Source: Sporosarcina beigongshangi (lineage in GTDB: Bacteria; Actinomycetota; Actinomycetes; Actinomycetales; Micrococcaceae). From it: DNA of 64,000 nt. Shown here in pieces: positions 9,282 to 17,837 of the stretch. The DNA is taken from the NCBI RefSeq assembly GCF_016820535.1, contig NZ_JADHDY010000001.1:137221-201220 (forward strand), given 5' to 3'. The notes below the pieces were generated by a model. It had not been told where the DNA came from and did no database searches. It saw only the letters and a program-made list of their open reading frames with translations. A program made the position numbers and the translations under genes. Every line of letters begins with the position of its first letter. Positions within the stretch are counted from its first letter, which is position 1.

Positions 9282-11228
9282 ATGAGTGTCCCCGGCGTCC
9301 TTAATGACCGTTATGAGATCGGCGAACTGCTGGGCCGGGGTGGGATGGCCGACGTCTACAAGGCGCAGGACACCCGCCTCGGCCGGGCCGTTGCCGTCAA
9401 GCTGCTCAGAGCGGACGTTGCCCGTGATTCGCAGCTGCAGGCCCGCTTCCGCCGTGAGGCACAGGCCGTGGCCGGGCTGAACCACCCTTTCATTGTTGCC
9501 GTCTACGACACCGGTGAACACGTCACCAACGACAATGTCCGAGACAGCGCACATCTGCCGTACATCGTCATGGAGTACATCCACGGACGGACGCTGCGGG
9601 ACCTGATCCGCAGCAACGACATCAGCATTGAGCAGGCCGTCAACTACACCATGGGCGTCCTCGCAGCGCTGGACTACAGCCACCGCGCAGGCATTGTGCA
9701 CCGTGACATCAAGCCTGCCAATGTCATGGTGACGGAGGATGACCACGGCGTCCTGGGCCAGGTCAAGGTCATGGACTTTGGCATCGCCCGGACCATCGCC
9801 GATTCCGCCGCCACCATGACACAGACCCAGACCGTCATGGGGACCGCCCAGTATCTCTCTCCCGAGCAGGCCCGCGGGGAGAGTGTCGATGCCCGCAGCG
9901 ACCTTTATTCGGCTGCTTGCCTGCTGTACGAAATGCTGGCCGGCCGGCCGCCATTTACGGGCGACTCCCCCTTCACCGTGGCCTACCAGCACGTGCGCGA
10001 ACATCCCCCACAGCCCAGCAGCTTCAATCCGGAGATCTCGCCTGCACTGGACGCGCTGCTCATGCGTGCGCTGGAAAAGGACCGCGAGAACCGCTTCCAG
10101 GATGCTGCGTCGTTCCGCCGTGCCCTGCGTGCAGCAAGTGCCGGCGTGATGCCGCCGGAGCCCCGAGTCAGCCAGGCCCCCATTCCACCGCCACCCACAC
10201 TGCTGCAGACCGCCGAGACTGCCCCTGTCGCAACATCGTCGGTCTTGACGGACGACGGCGGGCCCTCCACGCGCGCCATGGCGAAGGAACTGACTGGCGG
10301 TCCATTGACAACGGATGACGGCGTGTTTGAGGAAGTCCCCGACATTCCTCCGTCCACCAAGCGACGGCGCACTGCCTGGATGGTTATCTTGTTTATCCTG
10401 CTCGCCGCCGTCCTGGGCGGCGGGGCTTACCTGGGTTACAACCTCCTGCAGTCCAGGCCTCCGGCGGTCGAGCCGGTCCTGGTGCCTTTCCTGGTGAACA
10501 GCCCTGAAAGCGATGCACTGAACCAGCTGCGCGATGTAGAACTCGAGCCGCAAAGCACCAAGGAGTACTCGGCAACTGTTGCAATCGGACAGGTGATCCG
10601 CACGGACCCGGAAGGGGGAACCAGCCTGAACCCTGGCTCCACCGTCCAGGTATACATTTCCAAGGGGCCCTCGACGGTCACCATTCCAGAGGGCCTGGCG
10701 GGGCGCACGGACGCGGATGTCAGGGCGCTGCTGAGCAGCCTGAACTTGAAGATCATGCCCAACGACATGGTCAATGACGGATCGATTGCAGCCACGCTGG
10801 TGGTCACGACGGATCCCGCCCCCGGTGAGACAGTTCCCGCGGGCTCCAGCATCACCATGAAGGTCTCCACCGGAGAGATTCTCATGCCGTCGCTCTTCGA
10901 TCTGACGGATGACCCGGAGCAAGTCAAGGAGGTGGTCACGGCGGCACTCAAGGCGGTCTCGCCCCTCCTGGAAGTGACGTTCAGCGAGGCCGAGAACGCC
11001 GTGGTGCCACCCGGACTGGTCACGAGCCAATCCATCAGCGCCGGAACGGCCGTGCCCCAGCGAACCACAGTGGATGTGACGCTTGCGGCGGCACCTGCGG
11101 CCGAAGAGCCGCCTGCGCCCGAGACGACGCCTGCGCCAACCCCCAAGGCCAAGCCCAAGGCTTCGACGAAGGCTGAACCGTCGGCAACTCCGGCCCCTCC
11201 GGCAGGGGATCCCGGCCAGGGCCAGTAG
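9282..11228 (+). CDS. pknB: PknB, PASTA-domain Ser/Thr kinase
   Basis: 648-aa receptor kinase sensing peptidoglycan or lipid II. The kinase domain has GRGGMADVY, catalytic Lys40, HRDIKPAN and DFGIAR, and an activation loop rich in Thr (TMTQTQTVMGT). One transmembrane helix (WMVILFILLAAVLGGGAYLG) is followed by three PASTA-type repeats and a low-complexity Pro/Lys/Ala tail. It sits 60 bases after pknA with its own ribosome site (GAAAGGAC) and is the last gene of the operon before a strong terminator. Confidence 0.96.
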   Translation: MSVPGVLNDRYEIGELLGRGGMADVYKAQDTRLGRAVAVKLLRADVARDSQLQARFRREAQAVAGLNHPFIVAVYDTGEHVTNDNVRDSAHLPYIVMEYIHGRTLRDLIRSNDISIEQAVNYTMGVLAALDYSHRAGIVHRDIKPANVMVTEDDHGVLGQVKVMDFGIARTIADSAATMTQTQTVMGTAQYLSPEQARGESVDARSDLYSAACLLYEMLAGRPPFTGDSPFTVAYQHVREHPPQPSSFNPEISPALDALLMRALEKDRENRFQDAASFRRALRAASAGVMPPEPRVSQAPIPPPPTLLQTAETAPVATSSVLTDDGGPSTRAMAKELTGGPLTTDDGVFEEVPDIPPSTKRRRTAWMVILFILLAAVLGGGAYLGYNLLQSRPPAVEPVLVPFLVNSPESDALNQLRDVELEPQSTKEYSATVAIGQVIRTDPEGGTSLNPGSTVQVYISKGPSTVTIPEGLAGRTDADVRALLSSLNLKIMPNDMVNDGSIAATLVVTTDPAPGETVPAGSSITMKVSTGEILMPSLFDLTDDPEQVKEVVTAALKAVSPLLEVTFSEAENAVVPPGLVTSQSISAGTAVPQRTTVDVTLAAAPAAEEPPAPETTPAPTPKAKPKASTKAEPSATPAPPAGDPGQGQ

Positions 11229-11231
11229 TTG

Positions 11232-11274
11232 AAAGAGCCCGGCCTCCGTCGTGACAACGGAGGCCGGGCTCTTT
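11232..11274. terminator. bidirectional terminator between pknB and pabA
   Basis: A perfect 18-bp stem (AAAGAGCCCGGCCTCCGT with its complement) around a 7-base loop, ending in CTTT on either strand. It lies between two genes that converge and so can serve both. Confidence 0.9.
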
Positions 11275-11306
11275 GCTGCCAACCACCTGGTTGGTGTTGC
11301 CGGGAC

Positions 11307-11945
11307 TCAGCTGTTGATGAGCGGGCTCAATGTTGCTGCCTTGGCGGCCGCACCGGACAGCCCGAGTGATTCGAGCCAGTTGCCCAACATGGTGTACCCG
11401 CCTTCAGTGAGCACAGATTCCGGATGGAACTGGACCCCGCACAGGGGGGCGGTCTTATGCGCCAAACCCATGATCACGCCGTCGGCCGTCTCAGCAGTCA
11501 CCTCCAGCTCCTCGGGGATGCTGGAGGGAACCGCGGCCAGGGAATGGTAGCGGGTGGCGGTGACGGGGCTGGGAAGGCCGGCAAACACGCTCGTGCCGTG
11601 GTGCAGGACATCGCTGGTCTTGCCGTGCATGAGCTGTTCAGCGTGGGTGACCACGCCCCCGTAGGCCTCTGCCAAGGCCTGGTGGCCCAGACACACGCCG
11701 AGCATGGGCTTGGCATGCACGCCACACCACCTGATGAGCTCGATGCAGACACCAGCCCCAGCGGGGGTGCCGGGACCGGGGGAGACGAGTACGCCGTCGC
11801 GCGCCTCAGCCATCTCGACAGCCTCCGCCAGCGTGACGTCGTCATTGCGGACCACCGTGGTTTCCGCACCCAGCTGCTGCAGGTAGCCCACCAGCGTGTA
11901 GACAAAACTGTCATAGTTGTCGATCACAAGAATCCGTGTGGCCAT
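11307..11945 (-). CDS. pabA: glutamine amidotransferase of PabA/TrpG type
   Basis: 212-aa class I glutamine amidotransferase that supplies ammonia for p-aminobenzoate or anthranilate synthesis. The nucleophile Cys85 lies in GVCLGHQ, and the His174/Glu176 pair in FHPES completes the triad. The oxyanion block SPGPGTP is at about 55-61. The start MATRILVIDNYDSF was chosen because the family begins with this block; the frame is open ten codons further upstream. There is no synthase gene beside it, so pabA and trpG cannot be told apart from context; in related genomes this locus is usually called aminodeoxychorismate/anthranilate synthase component II. Confidence 0.92.
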   Translation of the reverse strand: MATRILVIDNYDSFVYTLVGYLQQLGAETTVVRNDDVTLAEAVEMAEARDGVLVSPGPGTPAGAGVCIELIRWCGVHAKPMLGVCLGHQALAEAYGGVVTHAEQLMHGKTSDVLHHGTSVFAGLPSPVTATRYHSLAAVPSSIPEELEVTAETADGVIMGLAHKTAPLCGVQFHPESVLTEGGYTMLGNWLESLGLSGAAAKAATLSPLINS

Positions 11946-11946
11946 T

Positions 11947-12111
11947 TCAGACCCCACCACCAATCGTCGAATCATTCAGGGGGTTGAATTGGGAAAGCCA
12001 GGGGAACACAAACTGCATGAGCAGCAGTACGGCCGCCACCACCAGCAGGATCGCCGTGATGATCCGGAGCCACAAGGGGCCGGGGAGGTTTCTAAAGATC
12101 CAGGCGTACAT
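11947..12111 (-). CDS. 54-aa single-pass membrane protein
   Basis: A small gene between the sortase and pabA, starting MYAWIFRNLPGPLWLR. It has one hydrophobic helix (about 15-36) and a C-terminal tail FNPLNDSTIGGGV. The ATG lies directly after the sortase stop and the stop lies one base before the pabA ATG, so the three are one transcription unit. Short proteins with this N-terminus occur in other actinobacteria at the same place, as far as I recall. Function is unknown; a role beside the sortase is inference. Confidence 0.75.
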   Translation of the reverse strand: MYAWIFRNLPGPLWLRIITAILLVVAAVLLLMQFVFPWLSQFNPLNDSTIGGGV

Positions 12112-12113
12112 GG

Positions 12114-13010
12114 CTAGCCTTTCTGGTTCGCGGAAACTTGGGCCGCGATGGCGGCGGGCGGTCCTGCACTGGCCGGCTGCCAGGATTCCAGCAGCGAGTA
12201 GGCGATGATCCGTTCCTCGGAACCGAAACGCGGGTTGCAGCTCGTCATGGTCAGGAACCGCTCAGTGGGAACGGCATTCGGGTCCGTGGGTACGGGCAGC
12301 AGGACATCGGCCCTGTCGGGCGTGACGACCTGGTTGTTGCGGAAGACGTAGGTGTAGTAGCCATCCTTGGTCTGGACGTAAATCTTGTCGCCCGGTACCA
12401 GTGTGTGGATCGCGTCCAGGACAGCACCGTGGGTCTGCCGGTGGCCGGCGATGGCAAAGTTGCCCACGCCGCCGGGCATGGTGGAGGAGTTGTACCGGCC
12501 AAGGCCAAGGGTGTCCAGCTGCGCCGGAGCCACTCCTTCAACGAGGGGGCGGCTGTAGTTCTCGCCAAAGCGGGGGATGTAGGCAACACCAAAGATGGCT
12601 CCGGGTGCCGTCGGAGCGGCAGACACCACAGGGTCCCCGTAGTCGACTGTGGTCCCCTCGGCCGGCGGGGTGACGGGGCCCTGGAAATCCCGGGCAAACT
12701 CGGACACGGCCTGCTGCTGCACCGAGCTGGCCTCGATGTTGGTCCACCACAGCTCCCACACCACAAACAAGAGCAGGATGATGCCGGCAGTTATGAGCAA
12801 TTCACCCAGGACTTGGATGAGCGTGCGGAAAAATCCCTGTTTGGGACGCTGCCCGCTGCGGCGGTTCCCGGATCGGCTGTTTGGCGCACGGCCGGGGCGG
12901 TTGCTGTGGCGCCGGGCGGCGTCCTCTTGCAGGCGGTGGCGGCGCTCATTTCCGGAGATCAGCTCCTGCACGCCCACCCCTGAATCGGCATGGTCTGGCG
13001 GTGGAGCCAC
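12114..13010 (-). CDS. srtE: class E sortase
   Basis: 298-aa transpeptidase that attaches proteins to the cell wall. A basic cytoplasmic N-terminus (rich in Arg, about 20-58) precedes one transmembrane helix (about 65-87) and the sortase barrel. Catalytic residues are His190 in AGHRQTHG, Cys258 in TMTSC and Arg267 in SEERIIA. This matches class E sortases of high-GC Gram-positives. It is transcribed toward the 54-aa gene and pabA, and divergently from crgA. The exact N-terminus is uncertain because the Arg-rich leader offers several starts. Confidence 0.92.
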   Translation of the reverse strand: MAPPPDHADSGVGVQELISGNERRHRLQEDAARRHSNRPGRAPNSRSGNRRSGQRPKQGFFRTLIQVLGELLITAGIILLLFVVWELWWTNIEASSVQQQAVSEFARDFQGPVTPPAEGTTVDYGDPVVSAAPTAPGAIFGVAYIPRFGENYSRPLVEGVAPAQLDTLGLGRYNSSTMPGGVGNFAIAGHRQTHGAVLDAIHTLVPGDKIYVQTKDGYYTYVFRNNQVVTPDRADVLLPVPTDPNAVPTERFLTMTSCNPRFGSEERIIAYSLLESWQPASAGPPAAIAAQVSANQKG

Positions 13011-13202
13011 GCGGTTCTCCTTCGTGGGTGGTGGGCGGTAAAGTCATGCAATCCCTGGCCACATTAAATGCAGTTAGAATTGCCTCAACAATACCGGCAG
13101 TTCAGCACCTGAGAACAATTTGCCCAGCAACATCTGTGCTCATGAACCGCCCACCCACCATCCAGCGGACGGCCCAGCCGGCCGCCTTGTCAAGGAGCTC
13201 CT

Positions 13203-13457
13203 GTGCCTGAGTCCAAATCGCGTCGCCGCCCCGCCAAGGGACCGGCCCAAACTCCGTCCAGCAAGGCACAGCAGCCGAACGCGGCCTGGTTCCTCCCTGT
13301 CATGGTGACGTTGATGCTCGTGGGCCTCGTCTGGATCATCACCTACTACATTTCCGACGGCGCCTTTCCCATCCCCAACATCGGCAACTGGAACATCGGG
13401 ATTGGCTTCGCCATAGCCCTGGCCGGGTTCATGATGACGACGCGCTGGCGCAGCTAG
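13203..13457 (+). CDS. crgA: CrgA, cell division inhibitor/regulator
   Basis: 84-aa membrane protein with two transmembrane helices (about 29-49 and 64-81) after a basic, Pro-rich N-terminus. It carries the family's WxIxYYI and PxxIGNWN blocks. CrgA recruits PBPs and interacts with FtsZ-ring proteins. The GTG start follows a ribosome site (AAGGAGCTC). Its TAG stop overlaps the TAG stop of the converging repeat-rich gene within one CTAG tetranucleotide. Confidence 0.95.
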   Translation: MPESKSRRRPAKGPAQTPSSKAQQPNAAWFLPVMVTLMLVGLVWIITYYISDGAFPIPNIGNWNIGIGFAIALAGFMMTTRWRS

Positions 13458-13750
13458 CCCCCAGCTTGTTCTTCGGTCCCGGGGTCGCTTTTTGCGTAGC
13501 GGCCCTTCGGATCTCCTGCGGCACGGCCCGGTACGTCTCCGGCCGTGCCGTAGTCAGCTTCAACGAACCGTCCCTGGTCTTCGCTTTCCGCGGCCTCCTC
13601 CGTGCCCGCCAGTCCGTAGTCGCCCTCAATATAGCGGCCTTCCGGATCGCCTGGTTCGTGGCCCGGCTCCCTGCCCGCCCGGCCGTATTCACCTTGGACA
13701 TACCGCCCTCGGCCCGCTCCGCCGTCGACCGGTTCTTCATGACTGGACAT
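13454..13750 (-). CDS. acidic repeat protein, function unknown
   Basis: 98 aa, hydrophilic, with no membrane helix or known domain. Four copies of a short motif, G-R-[YF]-[VIA]-x-[GAS]-[ED]-[YP]-G, recur about every 19-24 residues (GRYVQGEYG, GRYIEGDYG, GRFVEADYG, GRYAKSDPG). Spacers rich in Glu, Pro and Ala separate them. It converges on crgA with the stop codons overlapping. The regular repeat and strict frame argue for a real gene. Its role is unknown, and a repeat-based binding surface is only a guess. Confidence 0.7.
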   Translation of the reverse strand: MSSHEEPVDGGAGRGRYVQGEYGRAGREPGHEPGDPEGRYIEGDYGLAGTEEAAESEDQGRFVEADYGTAGDVPGRAAGDPKGRYAKSDPGTEEQAGG

Positions 13751-13947
13751 CGTGCTGCCCTGCTTTCCACAGCACCAATACTGAAGCCCGGGTGGCTGGC
13801 ACGGGTGCCGCTCCTTATTTCAGTTTAGGCCGCCGCTAGTGACTTGGACAGGGCAGCGGATTGGCCACTGAGGCGGCTTCCGGTGCGGCTTGGCAGGGCC
13901 CGGTGCACCACGTCATGCGCCTTCCGGCCCCAACTGACCGTCACCAC

Positions 13948-16695
13948 CTACGAATAGTAGCCGCCACTTTCTTTGGCGTCGTCCCCGCCGTTCATGAGCG
14001 CTGCCAGCTGCTCGCGCGACTGCAGGTCCAATTTGATGAAGGTCCGGTAGAGGTGTCCCTCAATGGTTCGCAGCGAGACGTTGAGGCGGGCGGCAATTGA
14101 GTTGTTGGATTCGCCCTGGGCCACAAGGAGCGCGATCTGGTGTTCGCGCCGTGTCATCTTGGGTTGGTCTATTGTCTGGAAAACAGGTGAGACCAGACCC
14201 GGCAGCTGCTCCCGCATAGCCACCACCTTGCTGGCCGCCTTCCGGCTCTTGTGGACCTTTCCTCGGTCACTGAACTTTCGTTGCGCATGTGCGGCAAGTT
14301 CCACGCCAATGAGTTCATAGCCAAGGTCCATGGCAGTGGCGCTGGCCTGGTCCAAGACAGCAGGGTCCTGGGACGCCATGGCGTGGGCCCAGATGACAAA
14401 GAATTCCTTGCTCCCTGACTCCACCTGCTGGGCCACTTCACCCAGGCGGCCAACAGCAGAGGACTCCCCAACCCTCATCAACAAGGACAGCACTGTCGTC
14501 TCAATGCCGATGTACCCGTTCGCGGCGCACTCGCGCTGCAGGCTTCGCAACCTGGCCAGGCCAAGGTCATGCTGCCCCGTGAGGCATTGTGCAGCGGCTG
14601 CATAGGCGGCGCCCTCAAGTTCATTGAACTTGCCGGTGCGCTGGTCCAGTTCGGCCAATTGCGACAGGGACTGCTGCGATGCCAGGATGTCCCCGCTCAT
14701 GACCAAGCCGTAGGCCTGTATTCCCAAAGCCGTTGGCAGGACCGACCACGGGTCGTATTCTGTCAGCGCCCCAACGGCTGATCCCAGCGCCGCCAACACA
14801 TCCGGAATATAGCCGCGACGGCAGGCCATCATGGCCGTACCGAGGTCTCGCAGGCCGCCCGCATACAACAGCAAATCAGGATTCCGGAAAGTCACGGGGT
14901 CCAATGCGGCACTTACCTGGTCCCATGCGCCGTCGTAAATTAGTGTGGCGACGGCACGCGTATAGGACAAAATGGAAATGTCCGGCCGGGAAAATCCCTC
15001 GGGAGCCTCCAGTTCATCGAAAATCTCCTGGACGAGGCCCATGGCAAGATCTGTCCTGCCGATTGCCGTCAAGATCTCTGTATGCAGGCCCTTGAGCAGG
15101 ACCCGGTCAGCGGCGTTGTCGGCAAGGGGATGCGCGCGCAGCGCTTCAATGAGCGGCCTTGCTCGCGCAATGTCACCAATCGACACCTCCATCGTGGCGC
15201 GAATGACCAGGACCGCAATGTCCGCCGGGGTGGATGAACCGTCAACGACGGCCATGCCAAAACGGGTCTCGTAGTCAGCAAGCGCAGCATCGAGCTCGGC
15301 TTGGTATCCGACGTCAGCAAAATGGCTTACATGAATGGCGTGCAGTGCGCGTGCGGCGTCGTCCGCATTGTTCGCCATGGACAGGGCTTGCGCGGCCAGC
15401 TGGCGTGCCTCATCCGGCTGGTTGCGGTTTACCATTGCGACGGCGCGCTCCGCCAGCATTGGCGACGAATGGTCGGAGAGACTGAGGCTGTTGCTGAACG
15501 CCAACGCATCCAGTGGACGCATCAGTTGGTTGGCCCACGTGGCAGCCTCCACCAGCCGGCCCTCCGGCACCGGCAGCCCACAGGCCAGGGACCATCGGGT
15601 GAAATTGATGATCGCTTCAGGGGTTTCGCGGCGTTCGGGCGACAGGAGGCGGGTGACATCAGCCCAGTATTGCCGGGCCCGTCCCACGGGTACCGTGGCG
15701 CGGATCGCCGGTGCGGTGACACCCCTGGACAGGCGCATGGACAGTTGCGAACCCGGGAGAATTTCGACCAGCTCGCGCTGCTGGATGTCGTCGACGGCGT
15801 CGGAGCTGGTCAGGTCCAACAGCACGTCGAGCGGCAACTGCCCGGCCAAGGCCAGGATCTCGATGATGCGTCGCGAATCCGGGGCCAGGCGTTCCAAATC
15901 CATCTGGAGGAATTCCCAGGACTCGGAGCCAAGCCTGTCTTCGGGATGGTCCAGGACCCACACGCCGCTGATGTTGCGCAGCGATCCTTCATCCTGGGCA
16001 CCCGTCACCAGGCCCTGCAGCACAAGGGGGTTTCCGGACGAACGCTTGGCGAGGTAATCCGCCGTCGCACCGGTGACACGGCCGCCCAAGACATCCTCAA
16101 GAAATTCTCGTACGTCATCCGGCTGCAGTGGTGCGAGCTCAAATCGGGTCAGGTGGCCGTCTCTCCACAACTCACGCAGGTGGCTGTCGTGGCTGCCGGG
16201 CTGGTCCACGAGGATCAGCTTGCATTCAGTCGACATGAGCACCTGCAGGATGATGGCAGCGCTGTCACCGTCCAGAAATTCTGCGTTGTCCACCATCAGG
16301 AACACATGGGGTGTTGACTCCAGGCTGAGCTGGACCTGGCGCATGAGGCCGTTGAGGACCTCGTAGTAGCCGTTGCTGCGGACAACGTTGGACCCCACCC
16401 GGGCATTCACCGCTCCGAAAGGGATGCCGGCCAGCGCCTTGCTGGCGGAGAGCCTGATGGTGGCCGCCTGTTGTCCCAGGGCGGCATGGACCTGCCCAAG
16501 CATCCATGTCTTGCCCACGCCACGCGGGCCAACGATGAGCACGCCGCGGGAGGAACCGTGCACCAATGTCCTCACAATGTCTTCGACATTTGCCCGGCGG
16601 GCCACATTTCCCCATTTCACACAAGCACGGCAACAGCTGTCCAGCGGCAGGCGCCAGACAGCGTATCCGGGCACCCGAGACCACGCCTTAGCCAA
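13948..16695 (-). CDS. large LuxR-family ATPase regulator
   Basis: Up to 915 aa. An N-terminal AAA/STAND-type NTPase has Walker A GPRGVGKT (residues 56-63 in this numbering) and a Walker B-like FLMVDNAEF. A long helical, TPR-like middle follows. The C-terminal LuxR helix-turn-helix (TRREHQIALLVAQGESNNSIAARLNVSLRTIEGHLYRTF) lies in the last 70 residues. The longest reading starts with TTG at 16695; a GTG with a GGGGA site around residue 31 is an equally good start. The ligand and regulon are not visible. It stands alone, reading toward the crgA-side genes. Confidence 0.88.
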   Translation of the reverse strand: MAKAWSRVPGYAVWRLPLDSCCRACVKWGNVARRANVEDIVRTLVHGSSRGVLIVGPRGVGKTWMLGQVHAALGQQAATIRLSASKALAGIPFGAVNARVGSNVVRSNGYYEVLNGLMRQVQLSLESTPHVFLMVDNAEFLDGDSAAIILQVLMSTECKLILVDQPGSHDSHLRELWRDGHLTRFELAPLQPDDVREFLEDVLGGRVTGATADYLAKRSSGNPLVLQGLVTGAQDEGSLRNISGVWVLDHPEDRLGSESWEFLQMDLERLAPDSRRIIEILALAGQLPLDVLLDLTSSDAVDDIQQRELVEILPGSQLSMRLSRGVTAPAIRATVPVGRARQYWADVTRLLSPERRETPEAIINFTRWSLACGLPVPEGRLVEAATWANQLMRPLDALAFSNSLSLSDHSSPMLAERAVAMVNRNQPDEARQLAAQALSMANNADDAARALHAIHVSHFADVGYQAELDAALADYETRFGMAVVDGSSTPADIAVLVIRATMEVSIGDIARARPLIEALRAHPLADNAADRVLLKGLHTEILTAIGRTDLAMGLVQEIFDELEAPEGFSRPDISILSYTRAVATLIYDGAWDQVSAALDPVTFRNPDLLLYAGGLRDLGTAMMACRRGYIPDVLAALGSAVGALTEYDPWSVLPTALGIQAYGLVMSGDILASQQSLSQLAELDQRTGKFNELEGAAYAAAAQCLTGQHDLGLARLRSLQRECAANGYIGIETTVLSLLMRVGESSAVGRLGEVAQQVESGSKEFFVIWAHAMASQDPAVLDQASATAMDLGYELIGVELAAHAQRKFSDRGKVHKSRKAASKVVAMREQLPGLVSPVFQTIDQPKMTRREHQIALLVAQGESNNSIAARLNVSLRTIEGHLYRTFIKLDLQSREQLAALMNGGDDAKESGGYYS

Positions 16696-17150
16696 ATGGC
16701 TAAATGCATCTCCATTCTAGGGACATGTGTCCAACCATGTCGATGTATGTACGGGATGTTGCGTACGTGTCCATAGTTTTCCGTGCCCCGGCCGGTTGCA
16801 CCGCCGATCACCCGCGGGAATTCGCCATCGTTGTGGGATTCCGAGCCGCTTGCCAGCAGCGGATTGCCCTGATCCGCTACGCAGCCGAGCCGCTAATATC
16901 GAAGATTCCCAGTGGCGTGATGCTTTCCCACACGGCCAATGCCAACCGTTCGGTTCATTACGTGTTCAGTACGATGGCCCGACGCACCCCACTCCTGAAC
17001 GCCCTACAGAATTCAGCTTGAGCAATCCCGTGTCCGAACTTGATGGGGCAGGGGCAACGCCTGGAGATGCTCGGAAACGGTCTTGAAGCCATTGGGCATG
17101 CCTATCGAGGCACAGCAGTGGCTGGATGGGAGCGTGGTGCAAACAACTGA
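16696..17150. other. intergenic stretch upstream of the LuxR gene
   Basis: 455 bases with no convincing gene; the frames are short and lack known motifs. It must contain the promoter of the LuxR-type gene at its left edge. Its right part may be the decayed body of an older transposon whose end survives at 17151-17178; I could not recognise any transposase remnant. Confidence 0.45.
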
Positions 17151-17178
17151 TGGTGACCATCCAGCTTGGGATCCTACA
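17151..17178. repeat. inverted copy of the transposon terminus (older element end)
   Basis: TGGTGAC, four bases, then CAGCTTGGGATCCTACA. The last 17 bases are the exact reverse complement of the first 17 bases of the Tn7-like element at 17183, only four bases (CGTT) away. Further in, TGGTGAC mirrors GTCACCA with different spacer bases. It reads as a right end (...CCTACA) of a related element abutting the present one. Confidence 0.7.
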
Positions 17179-17182
17179 CGTT

Positions 17183-17336
17183 TGTAGGATCCCAAGCTGC
17201 CTGTCACCAACGAAATGCTCTGACCTGCGGTGATACTCAGTCCCAGATCACCAAAATTCCCAGTTTCATGTCACTTTCCTACGACGCGCATCGTCGTCGA
17301 TGAAAATAGCGCCTCAAGTTTCCCAGCGAGATGACC
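17183..17336. repeat. transposon left end with putative TnsB-binding repeats
   Basis: It begins with the 25-bp terminal repeat (17183-17207). Further degenerate copies in the same orientation follow: TCCCAGATCACC at 17241-17252, TTCCCAGTTTCATGTCAC at 17257-17274 and TTTCCCAGCGAGATGACC at 17319-17336. The second resembles the reverse complement of the right-end repeat at 24579 (14 of 18). Binding by TnsB is inferred from the family. Confidence 0.7.
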
Positions 17337-17423
17337 AATCTGCCTGGGATCAGGAGAGCACTAGCGAACGTTGTGCCGGCATTGTCAGAGCCAAATCAAT
17401 GGGCTCATGTTGATCTGAAATCC

Positions 17424-17560
17424 TGTCCCGTATAACGCCCCATCACCGGGCTTTTTTGCGGGCAGGGTATACGGGAATCTGACGCTCACGGAACCAAACG
17501 GTTTCTAAAATTTCAGAAGTCGTCGGCACACGCTCCGATCAACGACCGGCTTACGGGACA
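17424..17560. repeat. 137-bp segment bounded by 10-bp inverted repeats
   Basis: TGTCCCGTAT at the left and TTACGGGACA at the right are inverted repeats (9 of 10). No coding capacity and no target duplication is visible. It could be a small nonautonomous element or paired protein-binding sites within the transposon. Confidence 0.45.
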
Positions 17561-17837
17561 GCGCCAAAAGACTTTCCGAACAACGCTCTGACAGCACGCC
17601 AAAAACCACGTGGGTCGCTATACGCATGTTTGGCACGAGATGTGTTATCCATCTGCGGCGCTAACGGCAATGGCGAATCAGGATACTTCGCACACTCAAT
17701 CAACACCTACGATCGCGGGAACGATTTTTCCACACTGGGTCACCGAGAACAATCACCCAGCGCATCACCAGGGGGACTCCGCTACAACGCTCGCGTGGCC
17801 AGCGGCAAGGAGGTTACGCGTATTTGCGACTGTCCTG
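17561..17837. other. non-coding part of the transposon cargo region
   Basis: Between the inverted-repeat segment and the 165-aa cargo gene. Short overlapping frames on the plus strand have no recognisable domain and no clear ribosome site; I see no gene here. Confidence 0.4.

Noticed and set aside
7437-11282. Very long open frame (1281 codons) on the minus strand under pknA/pknB
   Set aside because: It is antisense to two kinases with complete motifs; its composition (Gly/Arg/His-rich) is the shadow of high-GC codons.
17162-17199. Palindrome at 17162-17199 as a transcription terminator
   Set aside because: No T-run follows on either strand, and its right arm is the transposon terminus itself; two abutting element ends explain it better.
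17013-17210. Short minus-strand frames near the transposon left end as a transposase remnant
   Set aside because: No DDE, TnsA or AAA motif is visible and the frames run through the terminal palindrome; not supportable as a pseudogene.
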